Assembly (NCBI GenBank): GCA_015680685.1
Contig: MNCI01017520.1
Location: 1-35,400 of the forward strand
Direction of reading: 5' to 3'
Source: Gnetum montanum
Lineage: Eukaryota; Streptophyta; Gnetopsida; Gnetales; Gnetaceae
DNA length: 35,400 bases
This document shows, in pieces, positions 11,391 through 21,700 of the stretch. The notes under the pieces are model-generated. The model was not told the DNA's origin. It saw only the letters and a program-made list of their open reading frames with translations, and ran no database searches. The translations under genes were made by a program, and so were the position numbers. Position 1 is the first letter of the stretch. Each line of letters begins with the position of its first letter.

Positions 11391-11877
11391 TTGATGTCTG
11401 AAGGAGTGGCCTGAGAGACGTTGAAAAAGAATTACAAAACACCATAGCAGACATGTCACCAACATCATTTGTCAGCATAAAATCGGATGTTGTTTTACCA
11501 TGCTCAAGAGTGTTATGGGGATAAGGTTATGCTAGGGGACAAGGGGTATAGGCAATGCTAAGGAAATGAAATTTAAATGGTGGGAACGAAATGAAAATAG
11601 TGGATCATGATGTAAGATGCAAATCCAGCATGGTTGATAGTGACCATGGCATAAAGTAGCTTGCCTCTAAAATGTTGATCTCTTGTTGAAGTGTTTATTA
11701 AAGCATCAAAGTCCATTTAATGCTAGGTCGATTGTGAAGCTGCAGCGTTGTCAATGTGCTTTTCTTTCTAGGCGAACCTTTTTTGGGTTTGGCTTACTAC
11801 TGAATGTTAGCTGCAAGTTGGCCATTGAGAAGATGGGCTTTGTTTCCCAGGGATGATTCATGTTACATCCACCTAGG
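11391..11877 (-). mobile_element. Outer element, 3' internal region (non-coding)
   Basis: This follows the polypurine tract and matches the corresponding inner-element sequence from 13560 on (for example GAGACGTTGA, CAAAACACCAT, GACATGTCACC against GACATGACGC). The end, with GGATGATTCATGTTACATCC, resembles 13825-13850 and also 29497-29517 on the far side of the inner insertion. No ORF of note. Confidence 0.7.
11873..11877. repeat. Target site duplication of inner element, left (ctagg)
   Basis: CTAGG lies directly before the TGTAG of the left LTR and is repeated exactly at 29464-29468 directly after the CA of the right LTR. This proves that the two LTRs bound one insertion. Confidence 0.95.
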
Positions 11878-12500
11878 TGTAGCGATCAAAAATGTTGGTA
11901 GCTGGAAAACACCGAAGGGTCGTTGGTCGTTGACAGTCTAAACCCCATTTCCGTGGGAGGGCCGTGCTGGATGGAACAAAAATGGAACGCCCTGAAGAGG
12001 CTGGTCGATCAGACAAGGACTTCGTCGATGTTAATATAACCTTTTGCAACTAGATAATTTGAAAAATGAAACTGATAGTGCGAAGTAATGCTCAAATGTA
12101 AAAGAGACAGAAAATAGTGTAAAATGCAATAATAAGCAGGAGACAAAGTAGAATGCAATTAGAAAAATGTACCGCTTTGAAGCTACGACTTTGCTCTGTC
12201 AAGATGGATACAATCGGTTGCACAACGCTGAGAAGTGCAGAGATCCTGAGAGTAACCAAGATGTGTAGAGCAAGATAGCTATGTGCTTGAACACGGACTC
12301 AGTCATTAACAATGCAAAGTGCTACCAAGGTGGTAGAAAAGAGTAGAAAAAAATGCCAACTGAGAGTAATAACTATTTACAATGTTAAATAGAAAGCTTA
12401 CAATGCTCTTAGTTGCAGTGCTAACGTTTTGCTTGTTAGCCAACCATATTATTTTTTGAAAAACTAAACCTAGGGACCCTTCGAGCGTTGCTCATTAGGG

Positions 12501-12510
12501 TATTTATAGG
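12501..12510 (-). promoter_or_regulatory. LTR TATA box (inner, 3' LTR)
   Basis: CCTATAAATA on the minus strand, with a GC-rich flank (CCCTCGAT) upstream that is conserved in the sister LTR as CCCTCGGT. Confidence 0.6.
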
Positions 12511-12699
12511 ATCGAGGGCGCACGAAAGATGCGGTTTGGACGCCACGTGCCCTGGGCTTATGCTAACCTGTCTATGCTGCACGTGCCTGCATGACCGTTG
12601 GGCGAGTTTGCCATGTCGTAATTACAAGCCTTCCACGTTGTAATTGCGCTGTCAGAGCAACGATGCGATTAGGTGGAGTGCATTGATGTAGTGTAACTA

Positions 12700-13275
12700 C
12701 TCACCACACTTTGCTATGCTTTGTAGCGTAGCATGTTTAGCGTGGCGTAGCATCTTGTTACGTTGTGCTATGCTACGCAGTGTAGTGTAGCTACCAGTTT
12801 GAAGCAAAAAATTTGTGTTGTGTCCTGCTACATGTATTGGAAACCTTTGAAGCGCATTGACTGTTTGTTGCATTTTTGCTACGCTATGCTACGGTACGTA
12901 GCGTATCATAGCGTAGCAGCTGTCCTTAGTCACAAAAAATGTCGCCAATCTGCAAACTTTGCCTTTTGCACTACAAAGCTTGCGAACTTGCTGCTCTTGC
13001 CCTTCGAGATGCCTTCTGTCACTTTTGCAGAATTATTACATCTCGCTGCGCCATGTAGCTCAGCGTAGCATAGCAGCAAACATGACCTGTTTTTTGCCAA
13101 GTTTGCCGCTTTCTAATGGAAGGAGACATTGCTGAAGGACTTGAAGTCGGGCGAGGGGATTGACCATCCAGCTTTTGCTACGCTGCGTAGCATAGCATAG
13201 CGTAGCACTTTGCTTCTGCAAACGTATTCTAAAGTCTGCTACGCTACATAGCGTGGCGTAGCGTAGCAAAACTTC
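12700..13275. repeat. TACG/TAGC palindromic segments in U3
   Basis: Blocks such as GCTACGCTATGCTACGGTACG, close to its own reverse complement, occur near 12715-12790, 12880-12920, 13045-13075 and 13175-13270, separated by unique sequence. The same blocks sit at the same places in the sister LTR (28660-29185) with point changes. Confidence 0.75.
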
Positions 13276-13545
13276 TTGACTTAGAAAACTTGTTGAAGCG
13301 TTTTGAGCATTCTAAGCACTGCCAACAATTCCATGCACCGCTCCTTAGCGCGCTGTCAACTGGATGAACTACTTAGGTGGGCAAGCTGGAGAGTCCATTT
13401 AGCATGTTGACACCTAGGGTAGAAAACTTGCCAAACTAGACAGTCTGAACATTAAAGCGTCCATCTCCTGAAGAACTACCATAACGCTGCACGAATTGCA
13501 AAGACTTGGTGAAGCAAGCATGCCTTCGAATTTTGGGGTGTTTCA

Positions 13546-13559
13546 TTGGCCCCTCTTTG
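13546..13559 (-). other. Polypurine tract of inner element
   Basis: Minus strand CAAAGAGGGGCCAA, immediately inside the 3' LTR. Confidence 0.8.
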
Positions 13560-13699
13560 TCGACATCTGGAAGACAGGCTCAAGAGACGTTGACAAAGAA
13601 TACAAAACACCATGGAAGACATGACGCTAACGTCGCTGCTCGGTGATTGTCAAGACATTGCTTGGCTGCGCTTGAGAGTGTTGCAGGGGGGAAGGAGGT

Positions 13700-14353
13700 T
13701 CAGGGAAGAGGGCAAAGATAAGGCTTAGCAGAGTCCTTCGTTGGAGTGCTCATGAGGGAGTTGTTCGCTTTTTCATCTTTACTCTCTTCGACCTCTCGTA
13801 GGATAGGGGTTTCTTTCCCAGGATGAGTTGTGTTACATTCGTGTAGGGTTTTGACCTGCCTATAGATGCTTCCCATGCGGCGAGCTATGTTACGCACGTC
13901 ATGGAATTCACACTCTGAAGTAGCTAAGCTAGTCGAGGCACTCACTTCGTGACGCTGTAGCGTTTGCTGCTGTGGCAAGACATGCTTTCGGCCGCACCTT
14001 GTAAGCACGATGGAGAGCAAAACAACCACGATGCAAAGTGAGGGCAGAAGTCTTGCTTGCTGTAGACATTGTTGAAGCTCTTGGACATCCGTGCTAATGC
14101 ATGGTGTCCAAAGTAGGAAGGCCAGCAGCAGCCTTGGTAGCACCGGCGTGGAGGAGCTGGCGTCGAAGGTGCCAAGAGTTGCTGTGAGTGTGGGTGCTCT
14201 AGGGTCCCTACCAAAGGCATGCATTCTCAGTTCAGCTATGGGATCAGCTATCACATAGCTAAACATCGTGCGAGCCCAGGCATCAGCAGGGAGTTGGAGG
14301 GTAACAATATTGTGGTTGGGCCACAATACTGTTGGAACTCTAGCGGCGGGCAC
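13700..14353 (-). CDS. 217-codon ORF between integrase and 3' LTR, unknown
   Basis: Unlike the surrounding pol region, which has a stop every 50-300 codons, this frame stays open for 217 codons from ATG at 14353 to a stop at 13700. It encodes a hydrophobic segment LPSLCIVVVLLSIVL near residues 102-116, followed by TRCGRK, which would suit a single membrane span with a basic cytoplasmic side. A shorter hydrophobic run (LPRLLLAFLLW) comes before it. The rest is Ser/Thr/Glu-rich. The position matches that of env-like or extra ORFs of some plant gypsy elements. No homology to any family is visible and the frame may be open by chance. Confidence 0.35.
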   Translation of the reverse strand: MPAARVPTVLWPNHNIVTLQLPADAWARTMFSYVIADPIAELRMHAFGRDPRAPTLTATLGTFDASSSTPVLPRLLLAFLLWTPCISTDVQELQQCLQQARLLPSLCIVVVLLSIVLTRCGRKHVLPQQQTLQRHEVSASTSLATSECEFHDVRNIARRMGSIYRQVKTLHECNTTHPGKETPILREVEESKDEKANNSLMSTPTKDSAKPYLCPLP

Positions 14354-14555
14354 TGGTCAAAGAACTACCATTAGGACCATGCGCTGTGGCAACGGTAGGT
14401 CCGGAGGGCCAGTGCGATGTCATACGACATCTCCGAAGGGTCAACATGATGCTAAGGGTGGCAGTGTCGCGTACGTTCCAGATCATGTTCCCATTGCGTT
14501 GTGAACTACGTTCTAGAGCTGCAACGTCCCACCCTCATGTCGGCACTGTGCACGC

Positions 14556-17500
14556 TCATTCGATGTGTACTCGCCGCAGATGCATGCTAGGAACGTGCCA
14601 TGAATCCAATTTAAGGTCTTGGTAGACCGTGTGCTGGTTTAGGGTCTCAGTGGACCGCTGTGCTGGTTTAAGGTCCCAAAGGACTGTACATGCTAGTTTA
14701 ACGTCATAGCGGACATGCCGTGCCAGTTTATAGTCATAGCTGACTAGCTGTGCTAGTTTTATGTAGGTTTCACTCACAACATCGAATAGGATCATCCGAA
14801 GTGATGGTACTTGCAATTCAAGAGGCAACACAGCTTCAGATCCATAAACAAGGCTATAAGGAGTCTTACTTGTCGCGGTTTTGCATGTCGTTCTATAGGC
14901 CCATAGAATGTAGACGATTTTCTCGTGCCATCGCCTCTTGTTGTTGCTAAGCATCTGCTTGAGCAAGTTGATGATGACTTATTTGTAGCCTTCGCCTATC
15001 CATTTGCTTATGGGTAATACGGGAAGGAGAATGATTGCCTGATGCCTAGATTGCTGCAGAAGGTTTGAGTTTCTGTACTATTGAATTACGGTCCATTGTC
15101 GGTTACAATAGTCATTGGAAGCCCAAACCTTGTCACTATGTTGTCCAGGATGAAATGGTAGATTTGCTGAGACGTCGTCTTCCTCAGGGGGATAGGTTCC
15201 ACCCACTTAGTAAAATATTCAGTGGCAGTGGCAATGAAGCTATGCCCTGCGGAGGACTTAGGCATGATAGGTCCTATGAGGTCTAGTCCCCATCGTTGGA
15301 AAGGCCACGTGATTTGCGTTGGGTGCAGGTTCGTAGGTGAGATGTGTATGCGATTTGCGTATCTCTGGCACGTGTCACACGTCTTGACTTTTGACAGGCA
15401 ATCACGCTTCATGTGGGGCCAATAGTACCCTAGGCATCTGATTTTCGCAGCCATAGCCCTAGGTGCTATGTGTCCACCACACAGCCCCTCATGTACTTCA
15501 TTAACTACCTTCTGTGCTTGCTTCCCATCCACGCATGCCAGCAATATCCTATCATAGGAACGTTGGCACATGACATCATTCCCCATGAGCATAAATTACT
15601 GGGCATGCTTACGAATTGCATCTCTAGGAGCAGATGTCAGTCCACTTGGGGGTTCGCTGTGTTGTAGGTAGGCTTTAATGTTAGCATACCACTCCTGGGT
15701 ATCTGCAGCACTGATAGAGTCCACTTGTCCCGTCTGAGTGATAGGCTCAGTACATTCAACAATCGGAGTTGGCAGACTTGCGAACGAGTGTGGTGGAATG
15801 TTTAATGCAAGGGTGGCTAAGGTGTTTGCCACAGTGTTCTTGTTGCATGACACATGTTGTACATCTGTGGTTGCAAACTGTTTAAGTAGGCTTTTTGCTA
15901 GGTTGCAGTAGGGTTGCAGGTGCATAGCTTTGCAGGCATAGACCTCAGTGATTTGATTCACAACTAGTTGTGAATCATCGCGAATTGCCAAGTGTTGTAT
16001 GCGTAGTGTTTGGGTAGCTGAGAGGCCTCTAAGCAGCCCTTCATACTCTGCCACATTGTTGGTGTAGGGGAACACAAAACGATAAGCAAACGGGTGCATT
16101 TCCCTAAAGGGGAACATAATGACGGCAGCTGCACTACCTCCTCGCATAGTTGAAGCGCTGTCGAAGTGTAAAGTAGCTTCTAGATGCAATGGGACAATGT
16201 TGATAGTGTCAACATGTTCATCTGGGAATTCAGGATCTATGGTTGCGTGGTCGTCGACGGGTGAGGCTGTAAGTGGCGTTGCTATGGCTTGACCCTTAGT
16301 TGATGATTGGCTTACATAGTGTAGGTCTAACTCCACTGTTATTGCTTTCCATCGAGCTATTTGGCTACTTTCATACAAGTTATTAGTGATAGCCTGGAGT
16401 ATGTTGCTTTTGCAAATGATGTTAATTGTACTGCAAAATAGGAAGTGCCTCCACTTTTTTAACGCAAACACCAAGGTAAGGAAATTCCTCTCCACTTCTT
16501 TGTATTTCGCCTTATGCATTATTAATGCGTGACTTAGATAATACATTGGTATCTTAGATCCATCATCTCATTTTTGACATAGCAGTGCTGCAATAGATGC
16601 GTCGGAGGTGGTAAGGTATATGAAGAAAGGCTTATCCCTTTGTGGTGGGTGCACAGTTGGGAGATGCAAAAGCTCTTCCTTCAAGTCATTGAAGGCTTGT
16701 TAACATTGGGTTGTCCACTCGAAGTTAACCCCTTTCTTTAGAATATGTTTCATGGGGTATAACTTGTCAGTCAACTTTGCTATAAACCTTCGGATGAACT
16801 GTACCCTACCTTGCAAATCATGTAACTCTTTAAGATTTGTAGGAGGTGCCAGGTTGACGATGGCCTTGACTTTGTCAGGGTCCACTCGTATCCCGGCCTT
16901 CGATACCACGAACCCTAACATGCGTCTAGTTTTTACCCCAAAGATACACTTCTTAGGATTAAGGCGCAAATTATGCATTTGACAACACTTAAGGACTAGC
17001 CCTAGATCGTGTGGGTGATCAGCAACCTTCTTAGACTTGAGTTCTATATCATCCATGTAGTCGTTTAACGTTTCTAGGATGTAGTCACTAAAGATGTAAG
17101 TCATGACTCATTGGTAGGTTGCCTCGACGTTCTTAAGACCAAAAGACATCATGGTGTAACAGAAGGTCCCTCATGGGGTCATGAAGGTTGTTGTTAGCTA
17201 ATGCTCTGGGTTGATGCAAATTTGGTTGTAGCTGAATAAGCCATCCATGAAGGATAACAGAGCATGACTAGCCATAGTGTCGATGAGTTGATCGATGCTT
17301 GGAAGCGGGAAATTATCCTTAATTGTTTCTTTGTTCAGATCCTAGAAGTCTATATAGATCCGTATTCCTCTTGTTTTCTTAGAAACCATGACGATGTTGG
17401 ACACCCATTTCGAATAATCAACTATGCGAATGAAACCAGCTCGGTATAGCTTTGTGATTTCGTCTCTTACGGCTAGTGCAATTTCTGTTTTGAACTTACG

Positions 17501-17920
17501 AGCCTTTTGCTTGACTGCCTTCATGCACGGGTCTAGGACGATGTTGTGCTGTATCAGCCTCAGATCTAAACTCGGCATGTCACTATATGACCATGCGAAG
17601 ACTTTGATGTTGTCTTGCAGAATCTTGGCTACGTTTTCGTGCGTCTACGCATCTAGGAGGGAGCTAAGTTTCAACATTTCTACTTTTCCCTTGGACGTGA
17701 TCATAGGTGTCTCAACGAGGGGGTCCTTAGTTACATCCCCAGCCTCCAAATCTAGGGTTTGGACCAGATGCACAGGCCAGTCTAGGAATGTTTCTAAAGA
17801 CGCTATGGTGCTAGCTGTGGTTGACCCCCAGTCGATCAAGTCAAGGTTCAATTGTCTTGCGAGCTTGCCATGTGGACCTGCTAAAGCCAAAGACGTGGAG
17901 AGATCGTGATGGATTTCCAT
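14556..17920 (-). pseudogene. pol: pol: reverse transcriptase, two RNases H, integrase
   Basis: From ATG 17920 to about 15000 a single minus-strand frame is kept, broken only by stops; near 14990 it changes frame. Domains in order: an N-terminal linker (17920-17600); RT with VKQKARKFKTEIA, GIRIYIDF, SFMDGLFSYNQI (first catalytic Asp), FGLKN and the YMDD core near 17050; RNase H near 16650-16440 with SDASIAALL but with the usual TDH block changed to KSN; a second archaeal-type RNase H (16120-15790; HFDSAST, AEYEGL, RDDSQLV) whose last acidic position reads Asn (NTVANTLA); integrase with an HHCC-type zinc region (VHEGLCGGH ... CDTC), WGLDLIGP and TDNGP, but Lys (14990-14992) where the third catalytic residue is Glu. 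The end is a GSEAVLPLE block, after which a hairpin array replaces the normal C-terminus. Dual RNase H places it in the Tat lineage. It cannot be active. Confidence 0.92.
14605..14770. repeat. Hairpin-repeat array 1 (30-bp period)
   Basis: Six units start near 14605, 14633, 14662, 14692, 14722 and 14752, almost exactly 30 bases apart. Each has a box like GCTAGTTTAA; five then have a 4-bp stem with a 6-base loop: GGTC-TTGGTA-GACC, GGTC-TCAGTG-GACC, GGTC-CCAAAG-GACT, CGTC-ATAGCG-GACA and AGTC-ATAGCT-GACT. The array begins exactly where similarity to integrase stops on the minus strand, which translates it as repeats like SYDYKLA. Confidence 0.85.
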
Positions 17921-18054
17921 TTTTTGCTTAACCTGTCAAGATGAGATGAGAGCTTGGTTAAGAGGCACTTGTTGGTAATAATCGTGTATAACAAAAACTC
18001 GCAAAGCGATGATGAGATGTAACTAGCGAAGTATGATGTAACGATTAAAATTTT

Positions 18055-18415
18055 GCTAGTTTAAAGTCATGGCAGACCGCTATGGCATGGAGATGCAAAG
18101 CTGCTAAAATAGAAAATGTGAAACTGTCGATGTGAGAACGTGGAACTGTTAAGAGATGCAAAACTGCCGATGCGAAAATGTGAAATTGCTAGTTTAGCGT
18201 CATTGCGGACTGCGAACGTATAACAGATTGAAAATGCTAATTTAAGATCTTTTCAGACCGTTAAAGTCGCTTCTACGCTAGGATTGCTAGTTTAAGGTCT
18301 TTTCGGACCGATAATAAGAGTGGAACGCTATGCTAAAAATGCTAGTTTAAGGTCTTTTTGGACTGCAAAAGTTACAACTACGCTAGGGTTGCTAGTTTAA
18401 GGTCTTTTCGGACTG
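18055..18415. repeat. Hairpin-repeat array 2
   Basis: Six GCTAGTTTAAGGTC-type units occur at about 18055, 18190, 18237, 18281, 18340 and 18391. The three or four rightmost are the closest to consensus (GGTC-TTTTCG-GACC or GACT). Spacing is 45-60 bases, looser than in array 1. The array lies between the start of pol (minus) and the TATA-like box of the antisense gene (plus). Confidence 0.8.
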
Positions 18416-18595
18416 GTAACAAAAACTATATATATATATTTTTTCATTTTTTTGGAAAGCAAGCAGTTAGCTTGGAGGGTGTCAAATTTTTAATGCCAAC
18501 AGTGCTACGATGTCATGGAAAGCATGCTACGCTATACAGCGCACTCTACATTAAATAGAGAGAGAGCGGCAAGTTTCCCCTTTTTGCCATTATGG

Positions 18596-18605
18596 CCATA
18601 AATAG
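18596..18605 (+). promoter_or_regulatory. TATA-like box of the antisense gene
   Basis: CCATAAATAG stands 150 bases before the ATG at 18755, a normal distance for a TATA box plus a short 5' untranslated region. It is the best match in the 300 bases upstream. Inferred from position and sequence only. Confidence 0.45.
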
Positions 18606-18754
18606 GGATTAGACCCTGGTAAGCTTGTCATTCTCACCGTAGGAGCGTAGAGCCCATATTCAAAGCAAAAAGTGATTTCGGAGCGTAGAGAGATTATGCT
18701 AACAGCGAGCAAGGTGATTTTTTGCATTGTGATAAGGAAAAATATGTAAGTAGG

Positions 18755-21700
18755 ATGATGGCTCCAAAGAAGGAACGTACTTACCTAGCACTCACAAAGG
18801 TCGAGGAGGTGAAAAAAACCCTAGGACGTGTGACACAAGTGCGTGTCGTAGCACGGGAGGACACACCATTGACTCGGTAGGCTACTATGCTTCCTCTGCT
18901 TTTTTTGCAATTCTGTTATCATTTTTTGCTTCTATTGTTCTTTGCTTTCATTTTGTATCCTAGTCTTAGTCATTTTTGTTTTCTGTTATTGCGTTGTTTT
19001 GGCCTTTGCATCGCCATTGTTGCTGTTTCAGCCACTGTGGACACATAAATGATATGCTATCATTGCATGTAAGGTCGCTTAAATTGCCACTACTGCAGTT
19101 GTCATAACTGTGGGGGTTTGGATAGTTTAAGTTACTTGGTTTTTGAATGGCATGACGTAGGATCCTCAGGAGGGTTTGGCCGTGTGTGACGTGGCAGTGT
19201 GACACATGTTCTGTCAGGGCGTATTGTTAATCACCCTGTTAGGGTTAATTGTTCTATTGCTACGCCAAGCTATTTTCACTGCGCTAGCGCTTTCATGTTC
19301 TTGCTATGCTATGTGCAGAAAGGGGGTTATGCTACGCTATATGCATGAACTGCTATGTATTGCTATGTTGTGTGCGCATTGCACTTAGACATGATGCTAA
19401 CACTTGCTGGTTGTGTTGTGTAGGATGGGGCTAAGGCCAATTTTGATTATCTTAGAAATTGCAGGGGTCCTGTGCCATGTAAGAATACTTGTGGCCAATG
19501 CTTCTCCTCCCTAGATATGTGTGGGAGAGCGGGGGGTCTGGTTCAGGAAAGGAGCATAGGAGTTCCTACAATACCTCTTCGAACACTTCAGTTTGATCAT
19601 TTGGTCATACCTAAAGGAGGAAGAGGCAGCCATCATAACTGAAGCCATATTACCTGGGGCAAGCCAGCGCATTCTGAGGTTTTTGACAGATGGGGCAATC
19701 ATGAGCAGGCAGGGAAAAGGATCCAGTCAACGCCCAACAGGGTTAACACGTTTTGCCTAGATCTGGGATATGCCTGAATACAGCTGCCACCATTCTTACA
19801 ACAAATTGTTTGTTGCACGTTATATGGCAACATGCTTCCAAAACCCACCAAGAACTGTTTACTATGCTGGTGGGTGAGTTTTGCAACCTTGTTCCGCTGT
19901 GTTATGTGACGCTGGCCATATTGGCCAAATGCTAATAGTATGTTTTTGTTACCAAGTTCTACATCAACAAGGAAGGGCTTCACGACCGACTAGGTCTGCT
20001 GACTACAACACGTATAGCCCTACAGGAGTTCTCTTCTACTGAGAACCTGCGGGCAGGTGTGATTGGTCAATGCGAGGGTGAATACCACACCTACCCACAC
20101 ATATTCCCAATTTCCTACGATCAGTGCAAGGGGTTTGGTTGGTTGGATGAGGGGTGGGCACAACCCTTCGAACTGATCACCATTGAACAAGTTCTAGTTA
20201 GTCTTTCGTTGTTCTTGTCACCGTACAGACTTGGTAGGCTAAACAATAAGTGTCGCATGCTTAAGTGTCTTTGTAGTTCTTTGGATTTTTTGTGTTTTTA
20301 TGCTAAACATTTCTTGTGAAAACCATTATAGGGGCAAAAAAGCCTCAGGAGGTGATGGTGGTAATGGCTGAGACATAGAAGGCAAACATCTACTTCAAGT
20401 ACGGAGAAGTAGATACGAGCCAACGCTGGATAATCGGTGCAGCTTCAAACTCCTTGGTCCATAATATCCAAAAGGTTGGGCTTATGGATCTATTCCTATC
20501 TGCAAATTTGAGTGTTCCTACTGCTGAGATGCTCTCCCTGATCAACTCCTTTTCAGAAAAGGCGGGCTGCTTCCGCATGTGTATACAAGAAGTGCGAGTG
20601 GTCATTCAAATCAATGACTAGCTGTTCGCAGACCTCTTCGGTGTCCCTGCTAATGGCATCCTCATAGGGTCAAAGGGCAAGAAGGAGCTGATCCTTCCAA
20701 AGAAGGACATTCAGGAGTGGTTAGGGGTTGCTAAGGAGCGAAAGGGGCTCCCCATGGAGAAGCTTAAAGAAGGACCCACCAAGGAGATTTACCCTATCTT
20801 CCGTGCTTGCGCATTCCCCCAACTACTTTCTCAAGGGAAGGTCCTGGGGATTGAGTAGGCTTGGATAATGTGTGAGGTCATGGAAGAGGGGGCCTGTTAC
20901 AACTGGGCCGGGTTTCTATGTAAAGGCTTGCAGACCGAAATCTTGGGACTCCATAAGAAATTGGAGTCATGTTCCAACATATATTATGCCTTTTACATAG
21001 CCTATCTGAAGCAGTTTGCGGAGTTTATGGTGGCTCACGAGAATGGAGCTTGGGTCATGCGAAATTGCAACCAGATTTCCAGATCATGGATTCGCCAAAT
21101 CCTCCGAACTACCCAAGCCCAAGATTCCCCAGAAATAATTAGGGAGTCATTCTCTGTAACGACTAAGGATCGGGTGGCCCGCAACTTTCGTGGCCAAGAC
21201 ATCGTAGGAGAGACGCCCCCTGCGGTAGCCGATAGCATGTTATGGGGGGAATGTCTCATAGCCATGACTGCATCCAAAAATTTGCAGCGGAAGAGGCCTC
21301 CTCCAGTTAAGGAAACCCTTCGCATGGAGGAAGAGGAGGGGCGGAGACTGTGGTTTAAGCTGCAAAGGACGCAACCCCCGGTAAACACTTTTGTTTAATG
21401 TCTACTTTGTTATTATCTGCTATGCTAGGTGGCGTAGCGTAGTGTAGCACCTGCTTTAAGCTAACTTGTTTTGGACTAATGCAAAGATGCTTCTTGACTA
21501 GCATAGGAAGAAGAAGAAGAAAAAGAAGGTGATAAAGAGGTGTTGGCCCCTACTACGAGGGTGACGAATAAAGACACGGAGGCCCTAATCTTGGAAGAAA
21601 GGGCCTCGTTCAAGAAGAAGCGAGCTCTTGTCGCTAAGGTATGGGCTCTCGTTATGAGGCAGGATCCTCCTACTAATGAGGAGAAGGTTTTTGGAGATGA

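Larger units (their letters stand above)
11878..13545 (-). repeat. 3' LTR of inner element
   Basis: Starts TGTAGCGATCAAAAATG and ends GGGGTGTTTCA. It aligns throughout with 27819-29463, including the TATA box at 12501-12510 and the U3 palindromic array. Its sister has an extra GCCAACAAAATTGTTA duplication near 28381-28396. Confidence 0.95.

Noticed and set aside
14268-14625. Plus frames between pol and 3' LTR
   Set aside because: Overlap the longer minus frame and the pol end; no motif seen.
14605-14770. Regular 30-base units resemble a CRISPR-like array
   Set aside because: Units are imperfect tandem repeats without unique spacers, in plant retrotransposon DNA, with no cas genes.
18878-18880. 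TAG after exon 1 as a real stop of a 41-codon ORF
   Set aside because: A GT donor starts one base earlier and the phase joins exactly to the exon at 19424, so splicing is the better reading.
21035-21388. Minus-strand frames opposite the antisense gene (also 21476-21901 and 22144-22452)
   Set aside because: They mirror well-supported plus-strand exons and show no family motifs.
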